A stretch of 64,000 nt of DNA from Bacteroidota bacterium. GTDB lineage: Bacteria; Bacteroidota; Bacteroidia; Cytophagales; Cyclobacteriaceae. Under the pieces are notes generated by a model that saw only the letters and a program-made list of their open reading frames with translations, made no database searches and had not been told where the DNA came from. Position numbers and translations under genes: made by a program. Shown in pieces: positions 8,600 through 18,148 of this stretch (the stretch's first letter is position 1; every line of letters starts with the position of its first letter). The stretch lies in the NCBI GenBank assembly GCA_018267285.1, contig JAFDYU010000007.1:62206-126205 (forward strand). The letters run 5' to 3'.

Positions 8600-9415
8600 A
8601 TGCTCAATCAGATCAACGAAGCAGTACGGTTCATTCAAAGCCACGGCATTACCCAGCCGGAAATCGGAGTTATTCTGGGCACCGGTCTCGGCAACCGCTT
8701 TGTGAAAGAAATGAAAAACACGCTGGTTATTAACTACAATTCCATTCCGCATTTTCCGATCTCCACCGTAGAGTCGCACAAAGGCAAACTGATTTATGGC
8801 GATTTGAAAGGCAAAAAAGTGTTGGCCATGCAGGGGCGCTTTCATTTTTACGAAGGCTACGATATGCAGCAGATCACGCTGCCCGTGCGGGTGATGAAAT
8901 TTTTGGGCATCGATTATTTGCTGATCTCCAACGCAGCCGGCTGTATGAATTTGAAATGGAAAAAAGGAGAGCTGATGCTGATTGACGACCACATTAATCT
9001 GTTGCACGACAACCCGTTGCGCGGAGAAAATTTTGAAGTGCTCGGCCCGCGCTTTCCGGATATGAGCCAACCGTATTCAAAAAAATTAAACAAGCTCCTC
9101 ACCGAAATCGCTAAAAAGAAAAAGATAAAGTTAAACAAAGGTGTTTATGCTGCCGTGCAGGGACCAAGCCTGGAGACCCGTGCCGAATATCGGTTTCTCC
9201 ACCAGATTGGTGCCGATGCGGTGGGCATGAGCACCGTACCCGAAGTTCTGGTGGCCAACCACATGAGCCTGGCGTGTTGTGCCATTTCGGTTTTAACCGA
9301 TGAGTGCGACCCCGACAACCTGAAGCCTGTTAACATAACCGAGATTATTGCCACCGCAGAAAAATCGGAAGCCAAACTAACCGAGCTTTACATGGAATTG
9401 ATAAGTAAACTATAA
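8600..9415 (+). CDS. Purine-nucleoside phosphorylase (class I, trimeric type)
   Basis: A 271-aa phosphorylase of the PNP/MTAP superfamily. The phosphate-binding GVILGTGLG is at residues 23-31, HKGK near 60 and GRFHFYEGY near 80. The purine-site region reads LISNAAGCMN near 110, and GPSLETRAEYRFL and VGMSTVPEV follow in the C-terminal half. It cleaves inosine and guanosine with phosphate to give the base and ribose-1-phosphate in purine salvage. It opens a co-directional run of six closely spaced genes ending at 13557; the next gene begins 11 nt after its stop. Confidence 0.95.
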   Translation: MLNQINEAVRFIQSHGITQPEIGVILGTGLGNRFVKEMKNTLVINYNSIPHFPISTVESHKGKLIYGDLKGKKVLAMQGRFHFYEGYDMQQITLPVRVMKFLGIDYLLISNAAGCMNLKWKKGELMLIDDHINLLHDNPLRGENFEVLGPRFPDMSQPYSKKLNKLLTEIAKKKKIKLNKGVYAAVQGPSLETRAEYRFLHQIGADAVGMSTVPEVLVANHMSLACCAISVLTDECDPDNLKPVNITEIIATAEKSEAKLTELYMELISKL

Positions 9416-9426
9416 TTTCAAAAAAT

Positions 9427-9945
9427 ATGCTGCTCAACCTTGAAACCATTCCTTCCTTTTACAAGAATTATGTAAAACAAATTGAAGAACCCGATGTGCT
9501 CCAGGCGTTGCGCATTTCGGGCCACCGTATGTTGGAGTTGGTACATGCCATCCCCGACTCTAAAGCCGATTTTTCGTATGGTGAAGGCAAGTGGACGGTG
9601 CGCGAAGTGTTGTGCCACGCAATGGACACCGAACGGGTTTTTGCCTATCGCGCCTTGCGTTTTGCCCGCAACGATAAAACCCCTTTGTCGCCTTTCGAAG
9701 AAAACGACTATGCTCCGCAAGCCAACGCCACCGGGCGATCGCTGAAAAAACTGGCCGCAGAAATGGCGCATTTGAGAACGTCAACCATCGATTTGTTTGA
9801 AAGCTTCACCCCCGAAATGCTCAACCGAAAAGGCATTGCCAGCAACAAAGAACTTTCGGTTGTTGCGCTGGGCTTCATCATACCGGGGCATGAAACCCAC
9901 CACCGCAAAATATTACAAGAACGCTACCTCACCAATAAGAAATGA
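9427..9945 (+). CDS. DinB-fold protein (putative metal-dependent thiol transferase/hydrolase)
   Basis: A 172-aa four-helix-bundle protein of the DinB/YfiT superfamily. GKWTVREVLCHAMDTERVFAYRAL supplies the first metal His, and GHETHHRKIL at the C-terminus supplies the others. These proteins bind a divalent metal through three His residues; several use low-molecular-weight thiols such as bacillithiol, but the substrate here is unknown. The stop codon overlaps the next gene's ATG (ATGA at 9942-9945), so it is translationally coupled with the D,D-peptidase. A second, distinct DinB protein is encoded at 48.7 kb. Confidence 0.88.
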   Translation: MLLNLETIPSFYKNYVKQIEEPDVLQALRISGHRMLELVHAIPDSKADFSYGEGKWTVREVLCHAMDTERVFAYRALRFARNDKTPLSPFEENDYAPQANATGRSLKKLAAEMAHLRTSTIDLFESFTPEMLNRKGIASNKELSVVALGFIIPGHETHHRKILQERYLTNKK

Positions 9946-11219
9946 AAGTATTTTTTGCAGCTGCCATTATTTTTATCAGTTGCTCGCCAGCCCATTTCAT
10001 AAAAAAAGAAATAAAAAAAACAGAACAACAGTTGCAGGAACATCTGGGGTTTCACCTGCTCGATTTTGATTCCAAAAAAACGCTGATCAAATACCAATCT
10101 AGAAAATATTTTACGCCTGCATCCAACACCAAAATTTTTACATTCTACACCTCCCTCAGGTTGTTGGGCGATTCAATCGCTTCGTTGAAGTATTTTATCA
10201 GAAATGATTCGCTTTTTTTTCAAGGCGTGGGCGACCCATCTTTTCTGTACAAAAATGTGCACGATAACGGCCGGGTTTACAAGTTCTTAAAAGAACGCCC
10301 CGAAAAATTATTCTTCTCGTCCACAAATTTCCAAACCGAAAAATACGGCCCGGGCTGGGCGTGGGACGACTACAACGAATATTACTCGGCCGAGCGCTCG
10401 CCATTTCCACTGTATGGAAATGTAGTTTCAATTCAAAAAAATAAATTAGAAAGGTTAACAGCACAACCTCCCTTTTTTGATTCCCTTATTTTGTACAGAC
10501 CCGAAATCCATGCGAGGGAAGAAATAATTAGAGACTACCACACCAATGGGTTGAGCTATTTTGCCGGTAAAAGAAAATCAAAAGATTGGACCATTCCTTT
10601 TCAAACCAGCGACAGCCTCACCGTAAAATTATTGAGCGACACCTTGCACAGACCAATCGGATTAAAACAAATTACATTGCCTCTGGAATCAAAGACCTTG
10701 AAAAGCACACCCTCCGACAGCGTGTACAAAGTGATGATGCAAGAGAGCGACAATTTTATTGCAGAGCAATTGCTTTTGCAGTGTGCATCGGTGGTGAGCG
10801 ATACACTCAAGCCCGAAATTGCCATACGGTATTCACTTAAAAATTTTTTAAGCAACTTACCCGACAAGCCGTTGTGGGTGGATGGCTCGGGTTTATCGCG
10901 ATACAACTTGTTTACGCCCCGAACGATGGTGGCGTTGTGGGAGAAATTTGCATCCGCAGTTCCTAAAGAACGGCTTTTTAAAATACTAGCCGTTGGAGGC
11001 AAAAGCGGCACCATCAAAAACTCGTACAAAGCCGACAAGCCTTTTCTTTTTGCAAAGACCGGAACACTCAGCAACAACCATTCGCTGAGTGGTTTTTTAG
11101 TAACCAAAAAAAATAAACTGTTTATTTTCAGTTTTATGAACAACAATTTTCCTGCATCTTCGGGCGAAGTGCGCAAGCACATAGAATCAATTTTAAAAAA
11201 CATCAGAGACAAGTTTTAA
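9942..11219 (+). CDS. dacB: D-alanyl-D-alanine carboxypeptidase/endopeptidase (PBP4/DacB type) lipoprotein
   Basis: A 425-aa penicillin-binding protein. The N-terminus (FFAAAIIFISCS) looks like a lipoprotein signal with the acylated Cys near residue 14. Catalytic motifs of the S13 family are visible: SNTK (SxxK) near residue 61, SRYN (SxN) near residue 314 and KTGT near residue 369. It trims or cleaves D-Ala cross-links in peptidoglycan at the cell envelope. It is coupled by a 4-nt overlap to the DinB gene and lies 3 nt from the NagZ gene, making a cell-wall remodelling pair. At 425 aa it is slightly shorter than classical DacB. Confidence 0.9.
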   Translation: MKVFFAAAIIFISCSPAHFIKKEIKKTEQQLQEHLGFHLLDFDSKKTLIKYQSRKYFTPASNTKIFTFYTSLRLLGDSIASLKYFIRNDSLFFQGVGDPSFLYKNVHDNGRVYKFLKERPEKLFFSSTNFQTEKYGPGWAWDDYNEYYSAERSPFPLYGNVVSIQKNKLERLTAQPPFFDSLILYRPEIHAREEIIRDYHTNGLSYFAGKRKSKDWTIPFQTSDSLTVKLLSDTLHRPIGLKQITLPLESKTLKSTPSDSVYKVMMQESDNFIAEQLLLQCASVVSDTLKPEIAIRYSLKNFLSNLPDKPLWVDGSGLSRYNLFTPRTMVALWEKFASAVPKERLFKILAVGGKSGTIKNSYKADKPFLFAKTGTLSNNHSLSGFLVTKKNKLFIFSFMNNNFPASSGEVRKHIESILKNIRDKF

Positions 11220-11222
11220 CAC

Positions 11223-12461
11223 ATGAAGAAATTAAGTTTAATTTTTTTGATCGGATTTACGACACAAATCAACGCCCAAACATCCGATAGCCTGGATATA
11301 AAAATTGGCCAAATGATATTGGTGGGCATGCCCGAAGCCAAAGTCGATTTAAATGTGCTGGAAGATGTGCGACAGGGAAAAGTAGGCGCTTTGATTTACT
11401 TCGAGAAAAACATCCCTAAATCGGCCAGCGCATTTGCAGCTTTTAAAAAAATGAGTTGGGTCTATCAAAAAGCTGCGCCTATCCCGTTGTTCATTTGTAT
11501 CGATCAGGAAGGCGGCAAAGTAAACCGCCTGAAAGAAAAGTACGGGTTTACGCGCTCCATCACGGCTGCATCGATTGGTAAATTCAGATCGTTGGATTCG
11601 GTTCAATTTTATGCCGAAGCAACAGCCGCCACGCTCGCTGGCCTTGGCATCAACGTGAACTTTGCCCCGTGTGTGGACCTGGCCGTTAACCCCAACAACC
11701 CGGTAATTGTGAAAGCCGAACGCTCGTATTCTGCCAATGCCGACACCGTTGCCCTCTTTGCCAAAGAAGTGGTGAAGCAACATCGCAAGTTTGGGGTGGT
11801 TACCGTACTTAAACATTTCCCGGGTCATGGGAGCTCAAAAAACGATACCCACCTCGGCATGGCCGATGTAACCGATAGTTGGACAGACTACGAGCTAAAC
11901 CCCTACAGACAACTGATTGATTCCGGATATGTTGATGGCATTATGACAAGCCACATCGTAAACAAAAAATTAGACCGAAAGGCTTTGCCGGGAACTTTAT
12001 CGAAAGCTATCATCGATAGTTTACTCCGCAACAAATTAAGTTACCGGGGTGTGGCTTTTTCGGACGACATGCAGATGAAGGCCATTGCCAGTAACTATGG
12101 GCTGGAAGAAGCCATTAAGCTTTCGATCAATGCCGGAGTGGATGTGCTTTGTTTTTCCAACAACATTCAAGGAGTGGAGCAGCGCACTGTAGACCGGGTG
12201 CACGATATCATCAAAAAGTTTGTTCGTACGGGCGAAATTTCAATGGCCAGAATCAATGAATCGTATCAACGTATCATGGATCTGAAACAAACCATGGTGC
12301 CGCCCACAGAACAGGTACGCCAACTTCATGTACAAGCTTTGAAGATGGATGAGCAACACAGGCTGCAAACAAAACTTGCTGCCGATGAACGGATGCGTAT
12401 GGAGCAGGTACTTACCAAAAAACAAAAACGTAAATTGTACCGCAAACCAAAATCCAAATAA
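11223..12461 (+). CDS. Beta-N-acetylhexosaminidase, glycoside hydrolase family 3 (NagZ-like), exported
   Basis: A 412-aa GH3 enzyme preceded by a signal peptide (MKKLSLIFLIGFTTQINAQ). CIDQEGGKVNRL near residue 98 and the NagZ dyad loop KHFPGHGSSKNDTHLG near residue 198 are diagnostic. The nucleophile Asp is in AFSDDMQMKAI near residue 280. It removes GlcNAc from anhydro-muropeptides in peptidoglycan recycling; the signal peptide suggests a periplasmic location here. The last 60 residues form a Gln/Lys/Arg-rich basic tail beyond the catalytic domain. It follows the D,D-peptidase by 3 nt and precedes the next gene by 2 nt. Confidence 0.93.
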   Translation: MKKLSLIFLIGFTTQINAQTSDSLDIKIGQMILVGMPEAKVDLNVLEDVRQGKVGALIYFEKNIPKSASAFAAFKKMSWVYQKAAPIPLFICIDQEGGKVNRLKEKYGFTRSITAASIGKFRSLDSVQFYAEATAATLAGLGINVNFAPCVDLAVNPNNPVIVKAERSYSANADTVALFAKEVVKQHRKFGVVTVLKHFPGHGSSKNDTHLGMADVTDSWTDYELNPYRQLIDSGYVDGIMTSHIVNKKLDRKALPGTLSKAIIDSLLRNKLSYRGVAFSDDMQMKAIASNYGLEEAIKLSINAGVDVLCFSNNIQGVEQRTVDRVHDIIKKFVRTGEISMARINESYQRIMDLKQTMVPPTEQVRQLHVQALKMDEQHRLQTKLAADERMRMEQVLTKKQKRKLYRKPKSK

Positions 12462-12463
12462 TT

Positions 12464-12763
12464 ATGGAAACCGAACAACGAGGCGATTTAGAAAAAATTA
12501 AAGCAGCCAATTTGAAAAGAGCCAGGACAACGGCTATTGCATTTGGTGCGATTACCGGCTTTGCCCTTATCAGTTTGGTGCATGGGTTTGTTCAGAAAGG
12601 AAAAGTAGAGCAACAACGGATAACGATCGATTCGTTAAAGACAGAAATAAATGCATGTGTACAGAGAGCCCATTGGCAAATGGAATCAGCCCGAAAAGCT
12701 GCCGAGGAGATTGCGCGCCAAACACAGTTGCTTGAAGAAGCAAATTCAAAACTTAAAAAATGA
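12464..12763 (+). CDS. Small single-pass membrane protein with coiled coil
   Basis: A 99-aa protein of unknown function. It has a charged N-terminus, one hydrophobic segment at about residues 24-42 (TAIAFGAITGFALISLVHG) and a C-terminal helix rich in Glu, Gln and Lys that looks like a coiled coil. It lies 2 nt after the NagZ gene and overlaps the next gene by 4 nt (ATGA), so it is certainly part of the operon. The arrangement suggests a membrane-tethered scaffold, but nothing specific can be said. Confidence 0.8.
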   Translation: METEQRGDLEKIKAANLKRARTTAIAFGAITGFALISLVHGFVQKGKVEQQRITIDSLKTEINACVQRAHWQMESARKAAEEIARQTQLLEEANSKLKK

Positions 12764-13557
12764 ATTTCACAATTACGCCAGCACAAGGCAATGAAGTTCC
12801 AATACTGGTGAGCGTTCCGCACTGCGGCATCGATTTTCCCGATGAGTTAAAAAATCAATATCGTCAAAACTTAATCGCTGCCCCAGACGACACCGATTGG
12901 TTTGTACACCGGTTATACGATTTTGCACCCGCTATGGGCATGACCATGATCGCGGCAAAGTACAGCCGTTGGGTGATTGACCTTAACCGCGACCCACAGA
13001 GCAAACCACTCTATACCGATGGAAGAATCATCACGGCCCTATGCCCGGTCACTACTTTCCTTGGCGAGCCTTTGTACATCGATGAAAGAAAAGAAGTTGA
13101 CGCCAACGAAAACAAAAGGCGAGTTGACAATTATTTTCTACCCTACCACAATGAAATCCAAAATCACCTGGATCGATTAAAAAAGAAATTTGGAAAAGTG
13201 TTGCTGTGGGATTGTCACTCGATCCGGCAAGTTGTGCCCACGATTCAAAAAGAAAAATTTCCCGATTTGATTTTGGGCGATGCCGATGGCACGTCTGCTT
13301 CTCCCGGGCTGATCGAAACCACACTTAGTGTCTTAGATCACGGTAACTATTTGGTGAGCCACAACCATCCCTTCAAAGGTGGATATATCACACGGCATTT
13401 CGGGAAACCGTCAGAAAATGTTCATGCCCTTCAACTGGAAATGACCAAGGTAAACTACATGGACGACTCTCAATTAGAGTATAATACTGATCGTGCCGAC
13501 AAAATGAGAGTATTGCTGAAAAATGTTTTCAGTAAACTGATCGAACAGCTTCTCTGA
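12760..13557 (+). CDS. N-formylglutamate amidohydrolase family protein
   Basis: A 265-aa FGase-fold hydrolase. SVPHCGIDFP near residue 20 and the DDTDWFVHRLYD segment near 45 hold expected metal or substrate residues. RWVIDLNRDP near 71 and LWDCHSIR near 150 carry the conserved Asn-Arg and Asp-Cys-His-Ser motifs, and VSHNHPFKGGYITRHFG near 205 completes the site. The family hydrolyses N-formyl-L-glutamate (histidine catabolism) or related N-acyl amino acids. No other hut gene is nearby, so the substrate is uncertain. It is the last gene of the operon and its stop codon abuts the stop codon of the convergent lipoprotein gene. Confidence 0.88.
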   Translation: MNFTITPAQGNEVPILVSVPHCGIDFPDELKNQYRQNLIAAPDDTDWFVHRLYDFAPAMGMTMIAAKYSRWVIDLNRDPQSKPLYTDGRIITALCPVTTFLGEPLYIDERKEVDANENKRRVDNYFLPYHNEIQNHLDRLKKKFGKVLLWDCHSIRQVVPTIQKEKFPDLILGDADGTSASPGLIETTLSVLDHGNYLVSHNHPFKGGYITRHFGKPSENVHALQLEMTKVNYMDDSQLEYNTDRADKMRVLLKNVFSKLIEQLL

Positions 13558-14103
13558 TTATTTTATTTTATTGAGCCTCGACCCCGTAAAATAGCCTTCT
13601 TTAATGAGCTTCATCAACTGTGCCGGAGTGGGGTTAATCTGATAAAACGTGTCGTCTCTGCGTTTAACTTCGGTCACTTTCAACTGCTTGGAAATTTTTT
13701 TAAGCTTTTCCTTGCCTTTGCTTTCATCTTGCAAGTCGATAGACAGAAACTCGATCGAGCCATTTGGGTTTTGCTTAATCAGTCGGAGTACCCATTGGTT
13801 GGCAGCTTTAAAGTTTACGAAATAATAGTTTTCGTAAAATTTAAGAACCAACGTATCGCTTAGGCTGCCGCGCCCCAGCCAGTCTTTATCTTTTTTGTCT
13901 TTCATGTGGTAGCCCCACGATTCGATCATGAGTGTGTCGGAAAAGTCTCCGGTAATTTGATCGTAAGCTTGATAAATACCCCGAAGATTGGCCGGAACCT
14001 CTTTTAAAGCGGCTACCCCGGCCGGTTGAGCCTCGGTAAACGTCACCTCCTTGCACGAGGTGAGCAAAACTACCCAAACCAAGACTAAGAGATATATTCG
14101 CAT
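13558..14103 (-). CDS. Hypothetical lipoprotein
   Basis: A 181-aa protein with a lipoprotein signal peptide (lipobox LLTSC, acylated Cys near residue 17). The mature part has several Trp/Tyr-rich strands and a segment NPTPAQLMKLIKEGYF near the C-terminus. I do not recognise the family. It is convergent with the FGase gene with no spacer, and its start faces the divergent DUF6702 gene 88 nt away. Confidence 0.75.
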   Translation of the reverse strand: MRIYLLVLVWVVLLTSCKEVTFTEAQPAGVAALKEVPANLRGIYQAYDQITGDFSDTLMIESWGYHMKDKKDKDWLGRGSLSDTLVLKFYENYYFVNFKAANQWVLRLIKQNPNGSIEFLSIDLQDESKGKEKLKKISKQLKVTEVKRRDDTFYQINPTPAQLMKLIKEGYFTGSRLNKIK

Positions 14104-14191
14104 AATTATTTCCTTTGAAACGGAGTTTTGGCCTGACTATTGTAAAATCTTTTTTGTTTCACCAAGTTAAAAGTATTTTTGAAATCTATTT

Positions 14192-14686
14192 ATGACAATC
14201 TACAGTTTCATTCTGGCATTTTGGCCGCTGATGCACCCCATCCACATCTCGGTAACGGAAATCAACTACAATGAAAAATCAAAATCGTTGCAGATCATTT
14301 CGCGCATATTTATTGATGAATTGGAACTTGGCGTGCGTGCGCAGCAAAAAAACAAAGACCTTGATTTGCTGGAGCCACCCACTGGCCTGACTACAAAAGA
14401 ATTGATAAAAAATTATTTCGAAGCTCATTTCCGTATTAAAATTGACGGGAAACTTGTTAAGATGAACTACCTCGGTTACGAAAAAGAAGACATCTCCATA
14501 GTGTCGTACATCGAAATTGAAAACATAAAGAAATTAAAAACAATGGAAGTGTTTAACGATGCCATCACCGAAATCCGCGATGATCAGTCGAACCTGGTGC
14601 ACGTAACCTACAAAAGCCCGGTGAAGAGCACCAGGCTTACGGGCAGCAAAACCTCGGAAGTATTTAATTTCGATATCAAAAAATAA
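14192..14686 (+). CDS. DUF6702 family protein
   Basis: A 164-aa protein with an N-terminal hydrophobic segment that is probably a signal or anchor, followed by MHPIHISVTEINYNEKSKSL. That segment is the recognisable start of the DUF6702 family, widespread in Bacteroidota. The C-terminal half consists of alternating strands (SIVSYIEIENIK). The function is unknown; export to the periplasm is likely. It lies 21 nt upstream of tpiA and may share its transcript. Confidence 0.8.
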   Translation: MTIYSFILAFWPLMHPIHISVTEINYNEKSKSLQIISRIFIDELELGVRAQQKNKDLDLLEPPTGLTTKELIKNYFEAHFRIKIDGKLVKMNYLGYEKEDISIVSYIEIENIKKLKTMEVFNDAITEIRDDQSNLVHVTYKSPVKSTRLTGSKTSEVFNFDIKK

Positions 14687-14707
14687 ATTTAATTCAATTA
14701 CAAACCG

Positions 14708-15469
14708 ATGCGTCAAAAAATTGTAGCGGGCAACTGGAAGATGAATAAAACAGAAGAGGAAGCCCAAATTCTTACTTCTGAGATCATGGCCATGACAGGC
14801 GATGAAGCCGGCACGAGTACCACTGTGATTTTGTGTGTCCCTTTTCCTTTTCTGGGTTCGTTAAGAAATCAAGTAGGGAATTCGCCAATAAAAATCGGAG
14901 CTCAAAATTGCAGCGAACACCAATGGGGTGCTTACACCGGTGAAGTTTCGGCCTGGATGCTGAAGTCGATGAAAATTCCGTACGTAATTCTCGGACACAG
15001 TGAGCGCAGACAATATTTTGGCGAAGACGGGAAGTTGCTGGCAAAAAAAATCGATACGTCTCTCGCGGCAGATTTGATTTCGATATTTTGTTGTGGGGAA
15101 CCGTTGAGTGTTCGTGAGGCAGGGACACACGAGCAACTCGTTAAACAACAAGTAGAGGAAGCATTGTTCCACCTGAGTGCAGAGCAAATAAAAAAAGTTG
15201 TGGTTGCGTACGAGCCTGTCTGGGCAATAGGTACGGGCAAAACGGCCACGGCACAGCAGGCGCAAGATATGCACGCAGTGATTCGAAAACACCTGGCTTC
15301 AAAATATGGCGGAGCGGTGGCCGAAGAAATTTCGATCCTCTACGGAGGAAGCGTAAATGCTAAAAATGCTCAAGAGCTTTTTACCTGTCCCGATGTAGAC
15401 GGTGGGCTGGTAGGTGGCGCCTCGCTCAAGTCGCGAGAGTTTGTAGATATTGTGAAAGCGATGAAATGA
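14708..15469 (+). CDS. tpiA: Triosephosphate isomerase
   Basis: A 253-aa TIM-barrel enzyme. The N-terminal GNWKMN carries the substrate-binding Asn and Lys, the electrophilic His is in LGHSERR near residue 99, and the catalytic Glu is in AYEPVWAIGTGK near residue 171. Phosphate-binding glycines appear in YGGSVN and GGLVGGASL. It interconverts dihydroxyacetone phosphate and glyceraldehyde-3-phosphate in glycolysis and gluconeogenesis. Length and motifs are standard. It is convergent with the lipoprotein gene that ends 3 nt downstream. Confidence 0.98.
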   Translation: MRQKIVAGNWKMNKTEEEAQILTSEIMAMTGDEAGTSTTVILCVPFPFLGSLRNQVGNSPIKIGAQNCSEHQWGAYTGEVSAWMLKSMKIPYVILGHSERRQYFGEDGKLLAKKIDTSLAADLISIFCCGEPLSVREAGTHEQLVKQQVEEALFHLSAEQIKKVVVAYEPVWAIGTGKTATAQQAQDMHAVIRKHLASKYGGAVAEEISILYGGSVNAKNAQELFTCPDVDGGLVGGASLKSREFVDIVKAMK

Positions 15470-15472
15470 TTT

Positions 15473-16480
15473 TTAAGGCTGCGTAACAAAAATCCCGGTA
15501 GGAGTTACGTCATTTTTTGACTCAGCAAAGGGGAGTGCAACTCCGTTTTTCCAGAATGCAATGTGTGCAATCGGCCCTTTCGAGTCGTAGCCGGCAGCAT
15601 AAATAGTATCGCCTACTACCGTAACTGCGGTTGCGCCTGCATTTTCCGATCCTTCACTAAGTGTTTTGGAAATGCCGTTCTTCCACAGTTTTGCTACAAA
15701 CCCATTGCCGGTATCTTCATACCCTGCCACGTAGACATCCTTACCGGAGATCGTAACCACGGCTGCAGAGGAAGCTCTTTGTTCATCTACGATTTTTATT
15801 TCGTGGCCATTTTTCCAAAGCCTTGCTAATACAATGTTTCGTGCCGAGTCAACCTCCAGCCCGGCAACATAAACATCATTGCCTGAAACAGCTATAGAAT
15901 TTGCAAAAGCATTACTTTTTCCATCCGATAAATTAACACCAACACCGTTCTTCCAATACTTCGCTACATTTTTGGATTCGATAACCTCAAAGCCCGCCAC
16001 ATAAATATCTCCGCTTGATACGGTGATACAAGATGTCCTTGCGTTTTGCGTTGTATCCGACAACAATGTTTCAACGCCATTCTTCCAATACTTAGCGACT
16101 ATTTTTACACCAAAAATTTCGTTGCCGGAAACATAAACATTGCCATCACTTACAAATACAGAACTTGCGAACGAATTATTTTTTCCGTCACTAAGGTTAA
16201 CCGATTTATTATTTTTCCAGTACTTGGCAATCATTTTGTTGCCGTTCGATTCTCCCCCCGCTATGTATAGGTCTCCGTCAAAAAAGAAAATAGAATTTGC
16301 AGAGGAGGGCCGTATGCCATTTCCTAATTGAACGGGAACACCGTTCTTCCAATATTTTGCTACTTGAACCCTTTGCTCTGCGAGTACTTCATTTCCGGAA
16401 ATATAAACATCGGTCTGTTTCCGACCACAGGAAATTATTAGATTGAGAACAACCAAAGCAGCTACAAATTTTATTTTCAT
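15473..16480 (-). CDS. Lipoprotein built of seven propeller-type repeats
   Basis: A 335-aa protein with a lipobox (LIISC, Cys near residue 18). Seven repeats of about 45 residues are visible, each with a core AKYWKNG (variants ARLWKNG, AFWKNG), then a hydrophobic strand, then SIxVSGxDVYVAGxE. Seven repeats of this length suggest a seven-bladed beta-propeller on the cell surface or in the periplasm. I do not recognise a named family. The repeats have diverged in sequence but the WKNG core is invariant apart from WKNN in repeat 2. Confidence 0.8.
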   Translation of the reverse strand: MKIKFVAALVVLNLIISCGRKQTDVYISGNEVLAEQRVQVAKYWKNGVPVQLGNGIRPSSANSIFFFDGDLYIAGGESNGNKMIAKYWKNNKSVNLSDGKNNSFASSVFVSDGNVYVSGNEIFGVKIVAKYWKNGVETLLSDTTQNARTSCITVSSGDIYVAGFEVIESKNVAKYWKNGVGVNLSDGKSNAFANSIAVSGNDVYVAGLEVDSARNIVLARLWKNGHEIKIVDEQRASSAAVVTISGKDVYVAGYEDTGNGFVAKLWKNGISKTLSEGSENAGATAVTVVGDTIYAAGYDSKGPIAHIAFWKNGVALPFAESKNDVTPTGIFVTQP

Positions 16481-16502
16481 GGTAACACTTAATCTTTAAA
16501 TT

Positions 16503-17978
16503 TTAATATGCCCTTGCAAACAACACTCTTTTGTTCGAAGGCTTTCCTGAGTAAATGCATTTTCCGGTTTCTTCCGGGGCATCCAATGGAATGCACCGAA
16601 TGGTGGCTTTTGTTTCTTCTTTGATAGCCGCTTCGGTTTCCGTTGTGCCGTCCCAATGAGCTAAAATAAAACCGGGTTTTTCGTCCAGTGCTTTTTTAAA
16701 CTCATCGTACGAGTCGATCTTGAGTGTGTTGTCATTTCTGAACTTCAGTGCTTTCTGATAAATAGTTTGTTGGATATGGTCAAGCAGTTTCGGAATTTCA
16801 TTGGCCACATTTTCCATTTTCATCACTTGCTTTTCCTTGGTGTCTCTGCGGGCTACCTCAATGGTGCCGTTTTCCAGATCGCGGGGCCCGATGGCAATGC
16901 GTACGGGCACTCCGCGCATTTCATATTCTGCAAATTTGAAACCCGGTTTGAAGTTATCACGGTTGTCGTATTTTACGGTATACCCTTGCTGGCGCAAACT
17001 CAATGCAAGGCTTTCGGCTTTTTCAGAAATTTTAGTCAGTTCATCCTCCGTTTTGAAGATCGGCACAATCACCACATGTATGGGTGCTAGTTTGGGGGGT
17101 AGCACCAGGCCATCATCGTCAGAGTGGGCCATAATTAACGCACCCATCAGGCGCGTGCTTACGCCCCACGAAGTGCCCCATACTAATTCGAGCTTTCCTT
17201 CTTTGTTGGTGAACTGAACATCAAAAGCTTTTGCAAAATTTTGACCCAGAAAATGCGAAGTGCCGGCTTGTAAGGCTTTGCCGTCTTGCATCAGTGCTTC
17301 GATGCAGTAGGTGTCTATGGCGCCCGGAAATTTTTCGCCTTCTGTTTTTTTTCCTTTGATAACGGGCAAGGCCATAAAATTTTCGGCAAAATCGGCATAG
17401 ACTTCAAGCATCTGCCGGGTTTCTTTTATGGCTTCATCGGCAGTGGCGTGTGCGGTGTGCCCTTCTTGCCATAAAAATTCTGCCGTGCGCAGAAACAAAC
17501 GGGTGCGCATTTCCCAACGCACCACATTGCACCACTGATTAACCAGGATGGGCAGATCGCGATAGGATTGAATCCATTTTTTGTAGCTGTTCCAAATCAC
17601 TGTTTCCGAGGTAGGGCGAACAATCAGTTCTTCTTCCAGCTCGGCTTCCGGATCAACGATCACACCGCTTCCGTCAGGCGAATTTTTTAACCGATAATGC
17701 GTTACAATTGCGCATTCTTTGGCAAAGCCTTCCACATGGCTGGCTTCCTTTGCAAGAAAAGATTTAGGTATGAACAACGGAAAATAGGCATTGGAGTGCC
17801 CCGTGTCTTTAAACATTTTGTCGAGGGCTTGTTGCATTTTTTCCCAGATACTGAAACCATAAGGTTTTATAACCATGCACCCGCGCACGTCTGAGTTTTC
17901 GGCCAGATCGGCTTTTTTAACTAAATCAATGTACCACTGTGAGTAATCGGCTGCCCGGTTTGTAATTTCTTTTCCCAT
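16503..17978 (-). CDS. proS: Prolyl-tRNA synthetase (archaeal/eukaryotic type, ProS type 3)
   Basis: A 491-aa class II aminoacyl-tRNA synthetase without the editing insertion of the E. coli type. Motif 2 region [21 protein letters not shown] and the TXE loop RPTSETVIW are present. The anticodon-binding domain and the zinc-like C-terminal domain follow, ending in VLFARAY as in archaeal/eukaryotic ProRS. It charges tRNA-Pro in the cytoplasm. This type is the normal one in Bacteroidota. It stands as a single gene, with its upstream region shared with the divergent gene at 18149. Confidence 0.97.
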   Translation of the reverse strand: MGKEITNRAADYSQWYIDLVKKADLAENSDVRGCMVIKPYGFSIWEKMQQALDKMFKDTGHSNAYFPLFIPKSFLAKEASHVEGFAKECAIVTHYRLKNSPDGSGVIVDPEAELEEELIVRPTSETVIWNSYKKWIQSYRDLPILVNQWCNVVRWEMRTRLFLRTAEFLWQEGHTAHATADEAIKETRQMLEVYADFAENFMALPVIKGKKTEGEKFPGAIDTYCIEALMQDGKALQAGTSHFLGQNFAKAFDVQFTNKEGKLELVWGTSWGVSTRLMGALIMAHSDDDGLVLPPKLAPIHVVIVPIFKTEDELTKISEKAESLALSLRQQGYTVKYDNRDNFKPGFKFAEYEMRGVPVRIAIGPRDLENGTIEVARRDTKEKQVMKMENVANEIPKLLDHIQQTIYQKALKFRNDNTLKIDSYDEFKKALDEKPGFILAHWDGTTETEAAIKEETKATIRCIPLDAPEETGKCIYSGKPSNKRVLFARAY

Positions 17979-18148
17979 TTTAATGTTGCTCTAATCAAAA
18001 TCCAATGAATCGCAAATATATTCGGAAGTGCATTAGCATAGGGTTATATTCGATAACTATTCTAAGAAATTTTAACTGGAATAGTTAAATTTACGTTATA
18101 TCATTACAGGAATTTTTTAGCTGACGACACACATCAAATCTCTTACTT

